Shown here piece after piece: positions 9,248 through 19,492 of a DNA stretch of 64,000 nt. Below the pieces are notes generated by a model. It was not told the origin of the DNA, searched no databases, and saw nothing but the letters and a program-made list of their open reading frames with translations. The stretch spans positions 1 to 64,000 of the forward strand of contig JADKKF010000016.1 in the NCBI GenBank assembly GCA_016720635.1. The letters are read 5' to 3'. This DNA is from Saprospiraceae bacterium (GTDB lineage: Bacteria; Bacteroidota; Bacteroidia; Chitinophagales; Saprospiraceae). Both the position numbers and the translations under genes were made by a program. Position 1 is the stretch's first letter. Each line of letters opens with the position of its first letter.

Positions 9248-11146
9248 TTACTTTACTTCTTCGTATTCGACATCTGCGGGTTGATCATTATTGGCGGTGT
9301 TTTGGCCTTGTTCTTGTTCTCCCTGTTCAGCACCAGTTCCTTGCTGAGAAGCTTGGTACATGTCTTGACTTGCATCCTGCCAAGCTGCATTAACGCCTTC
9401 TAAGCTAGCTTCAATTGCTGTGACATCTTGATTCTTATGTGCTTCTTTCAGCGCATTTAGTTGCTCCTCGATGCGTGCTTTTTTCTCAGCTGGTATTTTA
9501 TCGCCGTATTCTTTCAATTGTTTTTCGCTCTGGAAAATAACTGAATCAGCTTGGTTGATTTTCTCAACTCTCTCTTTAGCTATTTTGTCAGATTCAGCAT
9601 TTGCTGCCGCTTCGTTTTTCATTCTTTCTATTTCTTCTTTAGAAAGACCAGTTGAAGCTTCTATACGGATATTTTGTTCTTTGCCAGTACCTTTATCTTT
9701 TGCGCTTACTTTAAGGATACCATTGGCATCCATATCGAAAGTTACTTCGATCTGAGGAACGCCTCTAGGCGCAGGTGGGATGCCGTCTAAGATAAATCTA
9801 CCAACTGTACGATTGTCTCTAGCCATAGGTCTTTCACCTTGTAGGATATGTATTTCTACGCTTGGTTGGCTATCTGCAGCTGTAGAATAAATCTTAGCTT
9901 TCTTGGTTGGAATGGTCGAATTGGATTCGATGACTACATCATATACTCCACCCATGGTTTCGATACCCATTGATAATGGCGTAACATCCAACAACAATAC
10001 GTCCTGTACATCTCCGCTCAAAACTCCTCCCTGGATAGCAGCACCGATGGCTACAACTTCATCAGGATTTACCCCTTTATTTGGTTTTTTACCGAAAAAG
10101 TCTTCAACTGCCTGTTGAATTCTAGGGATACGAGTAGAACCTCCTACTAAAATGATTTCATCTATGTCTGCACTGGTCATTCCTGCATCTTTCAATGCCA
10201 ATCGGCAAGGCTCTAATGTTCTTTGTACGAGGCTATCTGTCAATTGTTCGAATTTTGCACGAGACAATTTCATCACCAAGTGTTTTGGAACTCCATCCAC
10301 AGCTGTGACGTATGGTAAATTTATTTCTGTTTCACTACCTGAAGAAAGCTCGATTTTGGCTTTTTCAGCAGCTTCCTTCAACCTTTGTAGGGCCATTGGA
10401 TCTTTGCGTAAATCAATATTTTCTACAGCTTTAAATCCATCAGCTAACCAATCAATTATGACTCTATCAAAATCATCACCACCAAGATGCGTGTCCCCAT
10501 TGGTTGACTTCACTTCAAATACGCCATCGCCCAATTCGAGGATGGAAATATCAAAGGTACCACCACCAAGGTCATAAACAGCGATGGTCATGTCCTTTCC
10601 ACCCTTGTCAAGTCCATATGCCAAAGCAGCGGCAGTCGGCTCATTGATGATTCTGGAAATTTTCAATCCAGCTATTTCACCAGCTTCTTTGGTAGCTTGT
10701 CTTTGTGAGTCATTGAAATAAGCTGGAACTGTAACCACTGCTTCAGTTACTTCTGTGCCTAAATAATCTTCGGCAACTTTCTTCATTTTTTGAAGTACCA
10801 TAGCCGATATTTCTTGTGGGCTGTATTGTCTTCCATCGATATTGACCCTTACGGTGTCGTTGTCGCCTTTTTCGATAGTGTAGGCCGCGTGTTCTTTTTC
10901 TTTAAGACTTTCAGTAAATCTGCTACCCATAAATCTCTTGATCGATGCTACTGTACGTCTTGGATTTGTTATTGCTTGTCTTTTTGCTGGGTCTCCGATT
11001 TTTCTTTCGCCGTTGTCCATAAATGCTACAACTGAAGGAGTGGTTCTTTTGCCTTCGTCATTTGGTATAACTACTGGCTCATTCCCTTCCATCACCGCTA
11101 CACAAGAATTGGTAGTCCCTAAATCTATTCCTATAATTTTTCCCAT
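9248..11146 (-). CDS. dnaK: Molecular chaperone DnaK (Hsp70)
   Basis: 632-residue Hsp70 chaperone, an ATP-driven folding factor of the cytosol that works with DnaJ and GrpE. The ATPase signatures are DLGTTNSCVAVMEG at the N terminus, YDLGGGTFD and VGGSTRIP. The substrate-binding domain is followed by a Gln/Gly-rich lid tail ending in PADVEYEEVK, close to the universal C-terminal EEVK-type end. Full length. dnaJ and grpE are not adjacent. It is transcribed alone, with its own terminator. Confidence 0.98.
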   Translation of the reverse strand: MGKIIGIDLGTTNSCVAVMEGNEPVVIPNDEGKRTTPSVVAFMDNGERKIGDPAKRQAITNPRRTVASIKRFMGSRFTESLKEKEHAAYTIEKGDNDTVRVNIDGRQYSPQEISAMVLQKMKKVAEDYLGTEVTEAVVTVPAYFNDSQRQATKEAGEIAGLKISRIINEPTAAALAYGLDKGGKDMTIAVYDLGGGTFDISILELGDGVFEVKSTNGDTHLGGDDFDRVIIDWLADGFKAVENIDLRKDPMALQRLKEAAEKAKIELSSGSETEINLPYVTAVDGVPKHLVMKLSRAKFEQLTDSLVQRTLEPCRLALKDAGMTSADIDEIILVGGSTRIPRIQQAVEDFFGKKPNKGVNPDEVVAIGAAIQGGVLSGDVQDVLLLDVTPLSMGIETMGGVYDVVIESNSTIPTKKAKIYSTAADSQPSVEIHILQGERPMARDNRTVGRFILDGIPPAPRGVPQIEVTFDMDANGILKVSAKDKGTGKEQNIRIEASTGLSKEEIERMKNEAAANAESDKIAKERVEKINQADSVIFQSEKQLKEYGDKIPAEKKARIEEQLNALKEAHKNQDVTAIEASLEGVNAAWQDASQDMYQASQQGTGAEQGEQEQGQNTANNDQPADVEYEEVK

Positions 11147-11319
11147 TGTATAAATTTAATTAATGATTGTAAATGAATATCAATCAATAATCAATCTTCG
11201 TGCCACGGTGAAAAATTCATTTTTTAATGCCATTTTGATAAAAAAATGAGATATGGCATAGCAATTTGTCCAAAAAAATGCCAAATTGTCATAAATGATC
11301 TGTGAAAGTCTCTTGAAAA

Positions 11320-12699
11320 TTATTCCTTTACATCGAGTTCGCCTTCCCAAGCCGCTATTACACAAGTAGCCAAACAGTTACCCAGCATATTGACCGAAGT
11401 CCTGGCCATATCCATGATAAAGTCAATGGCATAAATCGTAGCGATGGGCCATAGTGGTAAATCAAAACTAGTGGCTGTAGAAAGAAGGATTACCAAACCA
11501 GCACTTCTTACGCCTGCAACACCTTTGCTTGTAAGCATTAAAGTGAGCATCATTGCGATCTGCTGACCCAAACTTAGATCAATACCTGCTGCCTGCGCGA
11601 CGAATACAGATGCCAACGATAGATAAAGCGTCGTCCCATCTAGGTTGAAACTATAGCCTGTGGGCAATACAAATGCAACTATTTTTTGTGGAACGCCAAA
11701 TTTTTCCATATTTTCAAGGGCTTTAGGTAGTGCAGCTTCTGAACTTGCCGTAGAAAATGCAATCGAAACGGGCTCTTTAACTGCTTCAATGAATTTCTTA
11801 ATGGGTAATTTTATCAAAAGAGCAATCGGCAATAAAACGCAAAGTACGAAAATCACCAAAGCAACCATCAACGTTAAGACCAGCAAGGCGAGATTTCTAA
11901 ATATGTCCAAGCCGAGATTGCCTACGGCATATGCAATAGAAGCACCGACGGCAAAAGGGGAAAGCAGCATGACAATATCGGTGAACTTAAACATAATTTC
12001 TGCGAGACTTTCCATCCATTCAAGCATCATTTGTTTTTTTGATCCGTGAACCATTGCCAGTGCTATACCAAAAATCACAGCGAAGACCACTATTTGTAAG
12101 ATATTATTTTCAACTACGGCCTTCCCAATATTCTCTGGAAAGCTATCAACCACGTGATCTACTCCAGTCTTTGCTTTTCCTGAAGTTGTTTTTTTCTCGA
12201 TTTCAGCTTGATTTTTTTCTAACATTTCTGTAGGCAAAGCTTGTAGCCCTTTTCCAGCCTGAGAAAAATTAATCGCCGCCAATCCCACTACGAGTGCTAT
12301 TGTAGTCACTAGTTCAAAATACACAAGCGATTTCCACCCCATTCTCCCTACTTGCTTGATATTAGAATGTCCAGCAATTCCTACAACCAAAGTCGAAATA
12401 ATCAATGGTGCAATGATGGTTTTAATCATCCTAATAAAAATATCAGTGATGGCCTTGAGTCCACTGGCATCTTTCCCGAAATACAAACCAATTTCAGCAC
12501 CAACAAGCATTGATATAAATATCCATAATGTAAAGCTATTTTTTTTAATGCCAATATAAATTAATACAGCTATGGCGACCCATCTGCTCGACAACAAAGC
12601 TAGGGGATGAATAGGAGTGCCATTCATAGCAAGCAAATGCAGTAAACCTGAGATCCCAAACAATCCAAGGCATAGGTAAATAATTTTTTTCAATTCCAT
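11320..12699 (-). CDS. Dicarboxylate/amino acid:cation symporter (DAACS family)
   Basis: 459-residue inner-membrane secondary transporter, related to GltP/GltT/DctA, importing glutamate, aspartate or C4-dicarboxylates with H+ or Na+. The helical-hairpin serine motif (STASSEAALP), the TM7 motif as NLDGTTLY, and GVAGVRSAG are present. Many hydrophobic helices are visible. A hydrophilic insertion at about 140-170 (KKTTSGKAKT) lies between early helices. Substrate cannot be assigned from sequence alone. Confidence 0.92.
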   Translation of the reverse strand: MELKKIIYLCLGLFGISGLLHLLAMNGTPIHPLALLSSRWVAIAVLIYIGIKKNSFTLWIFISMLVGAEIGLYFGKDASGLKAITDIFIRMIKTIIAPLIISTLVVGIAGHSNIKQVGRMGWKSLVYFELVTTIALVVGLAAINFSQAGKGLQALPTEMLEKNQAEIEKKTTSGKAKTGVDHVVDSFPENIGKAVVENNILQIVVFAVIFGIALAMVHGSKKQMMLEWMESLAEIMFKFTDIVMLLSPFAVGASIAYAVGNLGLDIFRNLALLVLTLMVALVIFVLCVLLPIALLIKLPIKKFIEAVKEPVSIAFSTASSEAALPKALENMEKFGVPQKIVAFVLPTGYSFNLDGTTLYLSLASVFVAQAAGIDLSLGQQIAMMLTLMLTSKGVAGVRSAGLVILLSTATSFDLPLWPIATIYAIDFIMDMARTSVNMLGNCLATCVIAAWEGELDVKE

Positions 12700-12705
12700 T
12701 TTGAT

Positions 12706-14577
12706 TTAGGGATTTTTAGGTAAATATTCGTTATTAGTTCGGTCTATGTCCACCATTCTATCGGAAGGGTCTATAATGATGGATTTAAGTGACTTGAAAT
12801 CGATATCTAGGTCAAGAGAATAAGTAGGTGATGTCCATCTCCAAGGGGTCATTACTTCCCAAGTATATCCAGGAAACTCGGCGTCTTTATGCCCAAAAGC
12901 CATGCTATTGGGGATATGTACGATTTTTTGAAGGCCATTATTATCCTCTACCATAAGGTCAATTGGCATCGAAATACGCCCAATTCTCTTTAGGATAATT
13001 TTGGTTTTTTTAGGACCACTGTTATAAACAGTATCTATGCTATAATCGATGGTATTGGTGGTATTTACCCAACCTTCTTTGTACCAGTCGAGTTCCATTT
13101 TGGATATTTTTTCAGCTAGGGAAATAAAATCATCTGGAGATGCAAATTTGTGTAAAAAGCGTCGGTGGTATTCTTTCATCAACTTTGAAAATTTGTCATG
13201 ACCAATGATATATTCCAATTGATTAAGAAATAAGGCACCTTTGACGTAGGATGCGATGGAATAGGCTCTATTGGTATTGTAGTGATCCGAAGGCGTAGTG
13301 AGCGGCTCTTCTTTGCCAGATTTTACTAGAGAAACGTATGCATTATAATCTCCATAAAACGGATCCTTAGCTTTGCGACCAATTTCGCCAAATATGCCCT
13401 TGCCTTCCAAATGATCCATGACCAATGTTTCTACATACGATGCAAATCCCTCATCCATCCAAGGATCTCTACTTTCATCTGTTCCGATCATCATCGGATA
13501 CCATGAGTGTAAATATTCATGTGTAGCGAGACCTACCAGCCCTCTAAACTTGCCATTGCCCAGCATCATAGTGACCATCGGGTATTCCATACCTCCATCA
13601 CCACCTTGGATGAAAGAAAACTGGGGATATACATAGGGTCCAAAACGCTCACTAACGAAGTTTTTTACTTCATTCATGACGGGTTGTAATGCCTTCCAAG
13701 TGGAATCCGTTTTGCCATTTTTTTGATAATAAAAATTCATTTTTCCGCCTTGATCTCCTCGGATCATATCGTGCGTAAAATCAGGATCTGCGGCCCATGC
13801 AAAGTCATGTACATTTTCGGCTTCCCATTGCCATGTGACCATATTTTCTGATGGATTATTTCTAGCCTTTATTATTTCTGCTTCATTTTCTAATTCGCCA
13901 GTAGCTCCAATGATGAATTTTTTATCAATTGTAATTTTTACCTCGAATTCACCCACTACGCCATAAAATTCTCGGGCTACATAATCATTTGGATGCCATC
14001 CATTATGGTCATAAGCACACAATTTTGGATACCACTGTGTCATCGTATAATCTATCCCCTCAGTATTGTCCCTACCAGTTCGTCTGATTTGTACAGGTAT
14101 TTGTGCTTCAAATTCTAGGGTTATTTTGGCTTTCTTTTTAGGCTTGATTTGATTTGGAAGATTGACTTTGAGGATGGTTTCAAGGATTTCGAAAGGAACT
14201 TCCTTGTTATTAACGAGAACTTTTGATATTTTTTGATAGCCAATCTCAGTGGGATTTAATTTTGAAATTCGATCTCTAACACGTCCGTCGGGGTCTGCGA
14301 TATTTCTAGATCGAGTATCCATCATCGAGTTTGGTTGGAATGCATTGTAAAACAAATGAAAATACAGATGGTCTAGTGCATCTGGAGAATTGTTGTAGTA
14401 GGTAATGCGTTCAGTTCCTGTCAATTTGTGGTTTTCATCGTCGAGCTGAACATCGATTTCGTAATTGGCTTTTTGTTGCCAAGTCGCTTGTGCGCTACTT
14501 CTTTGACCCATAGAAATGAAGGCAACTAAGAAAATAAGAAATAAAGCTTTAGGCTTATTAAAAACACTTATGCACAT
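12706..14577 (-). CDS. M1 family metallopeptidase, exported
   Basis: Zinc aminopeptidase of the M1 (gluzincin) family. HEYLHSW supplies HExxH, and the third ligand Glu lies in DEGFASYVETL about 18 residues later. I start it at the internal Met (MCISVFNKPKALF), which gives a good signal peptide ending SSAQA. The longer reading to 14643 would overlap the upstream aldehyde dehydrogenase gene and spoil the signal peptide. About 623 residues, probably periplasmic or surface, acting in peptide degradation. Confidence 0.92.
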   Translation of the reverse strand: MCISVFNKPKALFLIFLVAFISMGQRSSAQATWQQKANYEIDVQLDDENHKLTGTERITYYNNSPDALDHLYFHLFYNAFQPNSMMDTRSRNIADPDGRVRDRISKLNPTEIGYQKISKVLVNNKEVPFEILETILKVNLPNQIKPKKKAKITLEFEAQIPVQIRRTGRDNTEGIDYTMTQWYPKLCAYDHNGWHPNDYVAREFYGVVGEFEVKITIDKKFIIGATGELENEAEIIKARNNPSENMVTWQWEAENVHDFAWAADPDFTHDMIRGDQGGKMNFYYQKNGKTDSTWKALQPVMNEVKNFVSERFGPYVYPQFSFIQGGDGGMEYPMVTMMLGNGKFRGLVGLATHEYLHSWYPMMIGTDESRDPWMDEGFASYVETLVMDHLEGKGIFGEIGRKAKDPFYGDYNAYVSLVKSGKEEPLTTPSDHYNTNRAYSIASYVKGALFLNQLEYIIGHDKFSKLMKEYHRRFLHKFASPDDFISLAEKISKMELDWYKEGWVNTTNTIDYSIDTVYNSGPKKTKIILKRIGRISMPIDLMVEDNNGLQKIVHIPNSMAFGHKDAEFPGYTWEVMTPWRWTSPTYSLDLDIDFKSLKSIIIDPSDRMVDIDRTNNEYLPKNP

Positions 14578-14627
14578 AAAAATGAAAATTGTTATGTGTA
14601 AATGTATATTAAAATTTGCTATATGTG

Positions 14628-16070
14628 TTAATATTTTATGCAAATATTCTTAGGCTCTGTAAAAAATCGCATGGATTCCCAACCACCTTCTCGTCCTACT
14701 CCAGACTGTTTCATCCCTCCAAATGGCGTTCTGAGGTCGCGAATCATCCAGCAATTCACCCAAATAATTCCAGAATCTAAAGCATCAGCAACGACATGAG
14801 CTTGTTTAAGGTCTTGGGTCCATATAGAGGCTGCAAGGCCATAAGGTGTGCCATTCGCAAGGGAAATGGCTTCTTCCAACGTAGCAAAAGATTGGAGCGT
14901 AACCACGGGTCCGAATATTTCTTCTTGATTGCAGCGCGCCATATTGTCTAGTCCTTCGATTACGGTAGGTTGGATAAAATATCCATTGGTACATTCACCA
15001 GGAGGGCTAAGTTTTTCTCCACCACATAAAATTTTTCCACCTTCGTCTTTGGCGATTTGGATATACGATAATATTTTTTCAAAATGACTTTTTGAGACAA
15101 TGGCTCCGACTCGAGTGGCTGGGTCCATAGGATTGCCCACAGGGAGCTTTTGGATGGCCTCCAGTAGTTTTTGTTTGAATTTCGGATATATACCTTGTTG
15201 GATCAATAAACGTGAGCCACACAAGCAAATCTGCCCTTGGTTGGAAAAGGAAGTAAGCAGTGTAGTCTCAACTGCTTGATCAAGATCGCAATCATCAAAA
15301 ATGATGTTTGCATTTTTGCCACCGAGTTCTAGGGACATTTTTTTGAAAGTAGGAGCTATCTCCTGTGCAAGAATGCGCCCTGTTGCGGTACCACCCGTAA
15401 ACGTAACGGCTTTGATACGAGGGTCTTTGGCTACTGGCATGGCAGCTTTGGCTCCTAATCCGTGTATAATATTCAAGACTCCAGCTGGTAATCCAGCTTC
15501 CTTACAGATCTCACCAAACATATAAGCCGTCATCGGAGTTATTTCGGATGGTTTGGCGACGACTGTATTGCCAGCCGCTAGGGCAGGGGCGATCTTCCAT
15601 GTAAAAATATGTAATGGTAGATTCCAAGGGGAAATTGAAAGTACGGAACCAACGGGTTTCCTCAGCGTATAATTGACACCAAAATTGGGCATGGCGTGTG
15701 ATTCTGAGGCGAAGTGCATAGCTCCTCCTGCATAAAATCTGAGATTGGAGGCTGCTCTTGGGATGTCCCCTTGCAGCGATAAACTGATGGGCTTGCCGTT
15801 GTCTATGGATTCCGCCAAGGCGAATTCTTCCCTTCTTCTATCGAGTATATCGGCCATTTTTTGCAAAAGGATGGCTCTTTGTTCAAGAGTTGTTTTGCTC
15901 CAAGCTTCGAATGCTTCAGATGCGGCAGTTACAGCGGCAGCGGCATCCAATTCGTCCGAATCTGGCAATTGAGAATAGACTTCTCCTAATGCTGGATTGA
16001 CATTGTCTAGATAACGACCTGAAATGGGTTCGCACCATTCTCCACCTATAAAATTTTTAATTTTTTTCAT
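14628..16070 (-). CDS. Aldehyde dehydrogenase (ALDH superfamily, muconic-semialdehyde-like)
   Basis: 480-residue NAD(P)+-dependent aldehyde dehydrogenase. Catalytic Cys is in NQGQICLCGSR (about residue 282), the general base Glu in SLELGGKNANI, and the Rossmann motif in FTGGTATGR. The N terminus (NFIGGEW...VNPALGEV) and the NQGQICLCGSR block are most like the 2-hydroxymuconic / 2-aminomuconic semialdehyde dehydrogenase branch, but no kynurenine or catechol pathway genes are nearby, so the substrate is left open. Confidence 0.93.
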   Translation of the reverse strand: MKKIKNFIGGEWCEPISGRYLDNVNPALGEVYSQLPDSDELDAAAAVTAASEAFEAWSKTTLEQRAILLQKMADILDRRREEFALAESIDNGKPISLSLQGDIPRAASNLRFYAGGAMHFASESHAMPNFGVNYTLRKPVGSVLSISPWNLPLHIFTWKIAPALAAGNTVVAKPSEITPMTAYMFGEICKEAGLPAGVLNIIHGLGAKAAMPVAKDPRIKAVTFTGGTATGRILAQEIAPTFKKMSLELGGKNANIIFDDCDLDQAVETTLLTSFSNQGQICLCGSRLLIQQGIYPKFKQKLLEAIQKLPVGNPMDPATRVGAIVSKSHFEKILSYIQIAKDEGGKILCGGEKLSPPGECTNGYFIQPTVIEGLDNMARCNQEEIFGPVVTLQSFATLEEAISLANGTPYGLAASIWTQDLKQAHVVADALDSGIIWVNCWMIRDLRTPFGGMKQSGVGREGGWESMRFFTEPKNICIKY

Positions 16071-16088
16071 AATTTAAAAATGCGAAAG

Positions 16089-16901
16089 TTATAAAGGTTT
16101 TGTGCAAGCAATGGCGTACACATAAGGGAATGATTTTGGTAAATTTTTAATAGCAAATCCCGATTCCGATACAATGGAGTCATCTCCAAATAAATCATAA
16201 GGGCAATAATTAAATTCATCCAAAGATTCTAGGATCAATCCCGATTTTAAAAGTGCTGAAACCAAACTGCTCATGCTGTGATTCCAAAAATATTCGACAG
16301 ATTTTAGGCCTTCTCCTCCATCGGTATAAGTCCCTTGGTTTTCTTCTCGAATTGGCTGACCATATGTGTCGTATTCATAGGCGATATGTCCAGTTGTCCA
16401 ATCCAAAAGGTGCAATAATGGGTGTAAATCTACTATCAAGAATTTGCCCCCAGGCTTGAGATGGTCGAAAATAATCTTCGCCCAAGCGTCTAAATCTGGC
16501 AGCCAACATATCGATCCATAAGAAGTGAAAACCCAATCAAATTGGCCTAGCCCAAGGGATGCAATATTGTAAACATTGCTTTCAAAAAAAGTACAATCCG
16601 TAGCCAATTCTTTGTTCAATTTGCGCGCATGATCGATTGCTTCACTTGAAAAATCAATCCCAACAGCCTTCGCACCAAGCTTTGCTAACGATATTGTATC
16701 TTGTCCAAAATGGCATTGCAAATGCAAAATCGACTGGTGATGAAGGTCTCCAAGCAGTTTGGTTTCGATGCTATTGAGTGAATTGGGATTTTTTTTGAAA
16801 CCTTCTACATCATAGAAAGACGAAGCCCAATGTATGGGTGTTTTAGCATCCCAAAGCTTTTTGTTGGCATCGAAATAAGAAGACCAATTACTATTTTCCA
16901 T
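16089..16901 (-). CDS. Class I SAM-dependent methyltransferase
   Basis: 271-residue Rossmann-fold methyltransferase: motif I ILHLQCHFGQDTISLAKLG, motif II with acidic residue GIDFS, and GGKFLIVDLHP in the post-motif region. I use the Met at 16901 (MENSNWSSYFDANK). The longer open frame up to 17060 runs into an intergenic repeat element and has no family likeness. Substrate unknown. It ends 19 bases before the aldehyde dehydrogenase start, so the two may be cotranscribed. Confidence 0.88.
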   Translation of the reverse strand: MENSNWSSYFDANKKLWDAKTPIHWASSFYDVEGFKKNPNSLNSIETKLLGDLHHQSILHLQCHFGQDTISLAKLGAKAVGIDFSSEAIDHARKLNKELATDCTFFESNVYNIASLGLGQFDWVFTSYGSICWLPDLDAWAKIIFDHLKPGGKFLIVDLHPLLHLLDWTTGHIAYEYDTYGQPIREENQGTYTDGGEGLKSVEYFWNHSMSSLVSALLKSGLILESLDEFNYCPYDLFGDDSIVSESGFAIKNLPKSFPYVYAIACTKPL

Positions 16902-17015
16902 GATGATACACCTCTTTGCTAGTAGGTTCAAAGTTACGTAAAAAATGCCTTTAGTTGCTTTAGTTTTTTTTGCTTGAAAGTATATCACGGAGTGAAAGGC
17001 ATGTATATTATCCAA

Positions 17016-17145
17016 GCGCGTCAGGTGGAGTAGTGATCTCCCGAGGTCATCAAATGACAAGGGAGAATCTCGTCGCTTTGGCTGGCGAGACGGAGCAAAG
17101 CGAACTCACGAATGCACCGACCCATGTGCTACATGGGGGACGCCC
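17016..17145. repeat. Intergenic hairpin element 1 (GCGCG...GACGCCC family)
   Basis: GC-rich element with internal inverted repeats (GATCTCCC...GGGAGAATC; CCCATGT...ACATGGG) bounded by GCGCGTCAGGTGGAG and GGGGGACGCCC. It matches elements 2-7 of this window in end sequences and layout, and lies between the methyltransferase and nadE. Confidence 0.75.
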
Positions 17146-17187
17146 TGATAAGTTTATGATCGGTTATTAAGTTAAATTCGCTTTGTG

Positions 17188-17195
17188 TATCTTTG
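17188..17195 (+). promoter_or_regulatory. Bacteroidota -7 promoter box for nadE
   Basis: TATCTTTG matches the TAnnTTTG consensus exactly and lies 27 bases before the nadE ATG. The -33 element is not clear. Confidence 0.55.
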
Positions 17196-17222
17196 TTTTA
17201 TTAATAGAAAAAACTAGGAATT

Positions 17223-18860
17223 ATGCGTATAGCGATGGCACAGTTGAACGTGCATATTGGGGATTTTGAAGGGAATAAGGCTAAAATAATTGATGCTTGT
17301 CACAAGGCCATAAGTCTCAAGGCAGACTTGGTTTGTTTTAGCGAATTGGTCACATGTGGATACCCTCCTCAAGACTTTTTGGAGTTTGCAGATTTCGTGC
17401 AAATGTCGGAAAATGTGGTGGACTCCTTGTTGGAGCTGTCGCACGAGATAGCAATCGTAGTTGGAAGTCCGATCATAAATCCCAAAACTGAGGGCAAGGA
17501 TTTGTTGAATTGCGCGATTTTTCTAGAAGGAGGAAAGCGTAAATATACGCAAGCAAAAACGCTGCTGCCTACCTATGATATATTCGATGAATATAGGTAT
17601 TTTGAGCCTGCCACTGAATGGAATGTCGTCGAATTTAAAGGTAAAAAAATCGCCCTTACGGTGTGTGAAGATATCTGGAACGTCGGTAACGAGAATCCAC
17701 TTTACCCCATCTGTCCTATGGATGAAATGATGGATCAAAGGCCCGATTTAATGCTAAATATTTCGGCTTCGCCATTCCATTATGCACATGCGCAGGAGCG
17801 TATAGACGTGCTAAAGTCCAATGTAGAGAGGTATAAAGTTCCGATATTTTACTGCAATGAAGTAGGGGCTCAAACGGAGATCATCTTCGATGGTGGATCC
17901 ATTGTAATGTCGCCCAATGGGCAAGTTTATGAAGAAATGCCATATTTTGAGGAATGTATCCGCGTGTATGACCTCCAAGATGTCATCGATGGTAAAATAG
18001 AACGAGTACAAGAGAAAAATAAAATCGCCTTGATACACGATGCCATCGTGCTAGGAATCAAGGATTATTTTGCCAAATTAGGACTGAAAAAGGCTATTTT
18101 GGGCCTTTCTGGTGGTATAGACTCGGCATTGACTGCGGTATTAGCGGTAAGGGCATTGGGTAGTGAAAATGTGCGGGTGCTGTTGATGCCATCTCAGTAT
18201 TCCAGTGGGCACTCTGTGGATGATGCCAGAGCATTGGCAGAGGCCTTGGGAATACGATATGATATCGTACCGATTCGACCGATATTCGATATGTATGAAA
18301 AGACCTTAGGGCCTCTATTCGATGATTTGCCGCCCAATGTCACGGAGGAAAATATCCAAGCTAGGATACGTGGTATGCTGCTTATGGCTGTCAGCAATAA
18401 GCACGGAAATATCCTGCTCAATACCACGAATAAAAGTGAGCTTGCTGTCGGCTATGGCACGATGTATGGTGATTTGTGTGGTGGATTGGCCGTCTTGGGC
18501 GATGTCTATAAGACGGAGGTGTATGAACTTTCGCATTATGTCAATAAAGATAAGGAAATCATCCCTATAAATTCTATACAAAAGCCGCCATCTGCTGAGC
18601 TTCGTCCTGGTCAAAAGGACAGCGATAGTTTACCTGAATACAATGTGTTGGATCCCATCTTGTATCAATATGTTGAGATGCGCAAAAGTCCTCAAGATAT
18701 TATCGAAATGGGCTACGATGAGGCAACGGTAAGGCGTGCCCTCCGCTTGGTAAATATCAATGAATTCAAGCGATACCAGTCGCCACCAGTTATTCGCGTT
18801 TCGTCTAAATCGTTTGGCATGGGGAGACGACTTCCGATTGTGGCAAAGTATTTGAATTAG
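17223..18860 (+). CDS. nadE: Glutamine-dependent NAD+ synthetase
   Basis: 545-residue two-domain enzyme making NAD+ from deamido-NAD+, ATP and glutamine. The N-terminal nitrilase-type glutaminase has the Glu41-Lys112-Cys148 triad (SELVTCG, AKTLLP, VCEDIWN). The C-terminal synthetase has the PP-loop SGGIDS (about residue 296). Length is normal for the glutaminase-fused form. Monocistronic, with its own promoter box. Confidence 0.96.
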   Translation: MRIAMAQLNVHIGDFEGNKAKIIDACHKAISLKADLVCFSELVTCGYPPQDFLEFADFVQMSENVVDSLLELSHEIAIVVGSPIINPKTEGKDLLNCAIFLEGGKRKYTQAKTLLPTYDIFDEYRYFEPATEWNVVEFKGKKIALTVCEDIWNVGNENPLYPICPMDEMMDQRPDLMLNISASPFHYAHAQERIDVLKSNVERYKVPIFYCNEVGAQTEIIFDGGSIVMSPNGQVYEEMPYFEECIRVYDLQDVIDGKIERVQEKNKIALIHDAIVLGIKDYFAKLGLKKAILGLSGGIDSALTAVLAVRALGSENVRVLLMPSQYSSGHSVDDARALAEALGIRYDIVPIRPIFDMYEKTLGPLFDDLPPNVTEENIQARIRGMLLMAVSNKHGNILLNTTNKSELAVGYGTMYGDLCGGLAVLGDVYKTEVYELSHYVNKDKEIIPINSIQKPPSAELRPGQKDSDSLPEYNVLDPILYQYVEMRKSPQDIIEMGYDEATVRRALRLVNINEFKRYQSPPVIRVSSKSFGMGRRLPIVAKYLN

Positions 18861-18884
18861 GTCATTGCTGAAGTTTCGAAAAGG

Positions 18885-19079
18885 ATAGATTCGACCCCGA
18901 AGGGGTCGCACGAGGGAGGGGGGCTATAAAGTTAGATGTATTTCATCCCGATGGGATGAGCTAGGCAATTAATAGCGGGCATCAATGAAAGTTGAACCCG
19001 AAGGGTTCTGATATATTCAAGAAGAGTTGAAATGGATAGATACGACCCCGAAAGGGTCGCACGAGGGAGAGCGGCGATA
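18885..19079. repeat. Cluster of short palindromic REP-like units upstream of hicAB
   Basis: Contains two units with GACCCCGAAGGGGTC or GACCCCGAAAGGGTC followed by GCACGAGGG (18889-18917 and 19041-19068), one TTTCATCCCGATGGGATG unit (18941-18958) and one GAACCCGAAGGGTTC unit (18993-19007). The same pair recurs at 19756-19832. Spacing is irregular, so it is not a CRISPR array. No gene is seen in the rest of 18861-19231. Confidence 0.75.
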
Positions 19080-19231
19080 AATAAGTGAATTTTCAAGGAG
19101 TAGAGCATAATTAATTTGAGAGAAATTCAGTTTGAAATTGGTATCTTTGAAATTAGAAATTGAAGTAAGTGTGGGTTTGTAAAGGTATAAAAAGTTCAAC
19201 ACTTTAAAATTTAGCAAGTAAATAGAAAATT

Positions 19232-19492
19232 TTGACCAAATTAGATAAGATTCTGTTTAAAATCCTTAACGGTCTTTCAGACAATAACATAGATTTTACA
19301 GAATTTTTAAATTTGTTGATGAGGCTAGGTTTTGAAATGAGGATAAAGGGAAGTCACCATATTTTGAGTAAAGATGGAGTAGAAGAAATCATCAATATTC
19401 AAGGAAAAAATGGGAAAGCTAAACCTTATCAAATTAAGCAAGTCAGAGAAATAATAATTAAATATGGACTAAATTCATATAGAGATGAATGA
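19232..19492 (+). CDS. hicA: HicA family toxin (type II toxin-antitoxin)
   Basis: 86-residue protein whose C-terminal half has the HicA mRNA-interferase fold: LMRLGFEMRIKGSHHIL contains the catalytic His (GSHHIL), followed by the dsRNA-binding-like KAKPYQIKQVREII. It appears to use a TTG start at 19232. An N-terminal segment of about 20 residues precedes the usual domain. It overlaps hicB by 8 bases, in toxin-antitoxin order. Confidence 0.85.
   Translation: MTKLDKILFKILNGLSDNNIDFTEFLNLLMRLGFEMRIKGSHHILSKDGVEEIINIQGKNGKAKPYQIKQVREIIIKYGLNSYRDE

Noticed and set aside
10152..10577. Open frame of 141 codons on the plus strand inside dnaK
   Set aside because: Antisense shadow of a highly conserved gene; no family likeness or start context.
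11180..11365. 61-codon frame on the minus strand between dnaK and the symporter
   Set aside because: Overlaps the symporter's 3' end in another frame, lacks any recognisable domain, and composition is non-coding.
16902..17060. N-terminal extension of the methyltransferase frame
   Set aside because: It runs into intergenic hairpin element 1; the methyltransferase fold starts after the Met at 16901.
18885..19079. Possible CRISPR-like array
   Set aside because: Repeat units are short palindromes of differing type with irregular spacing and no cas genes.
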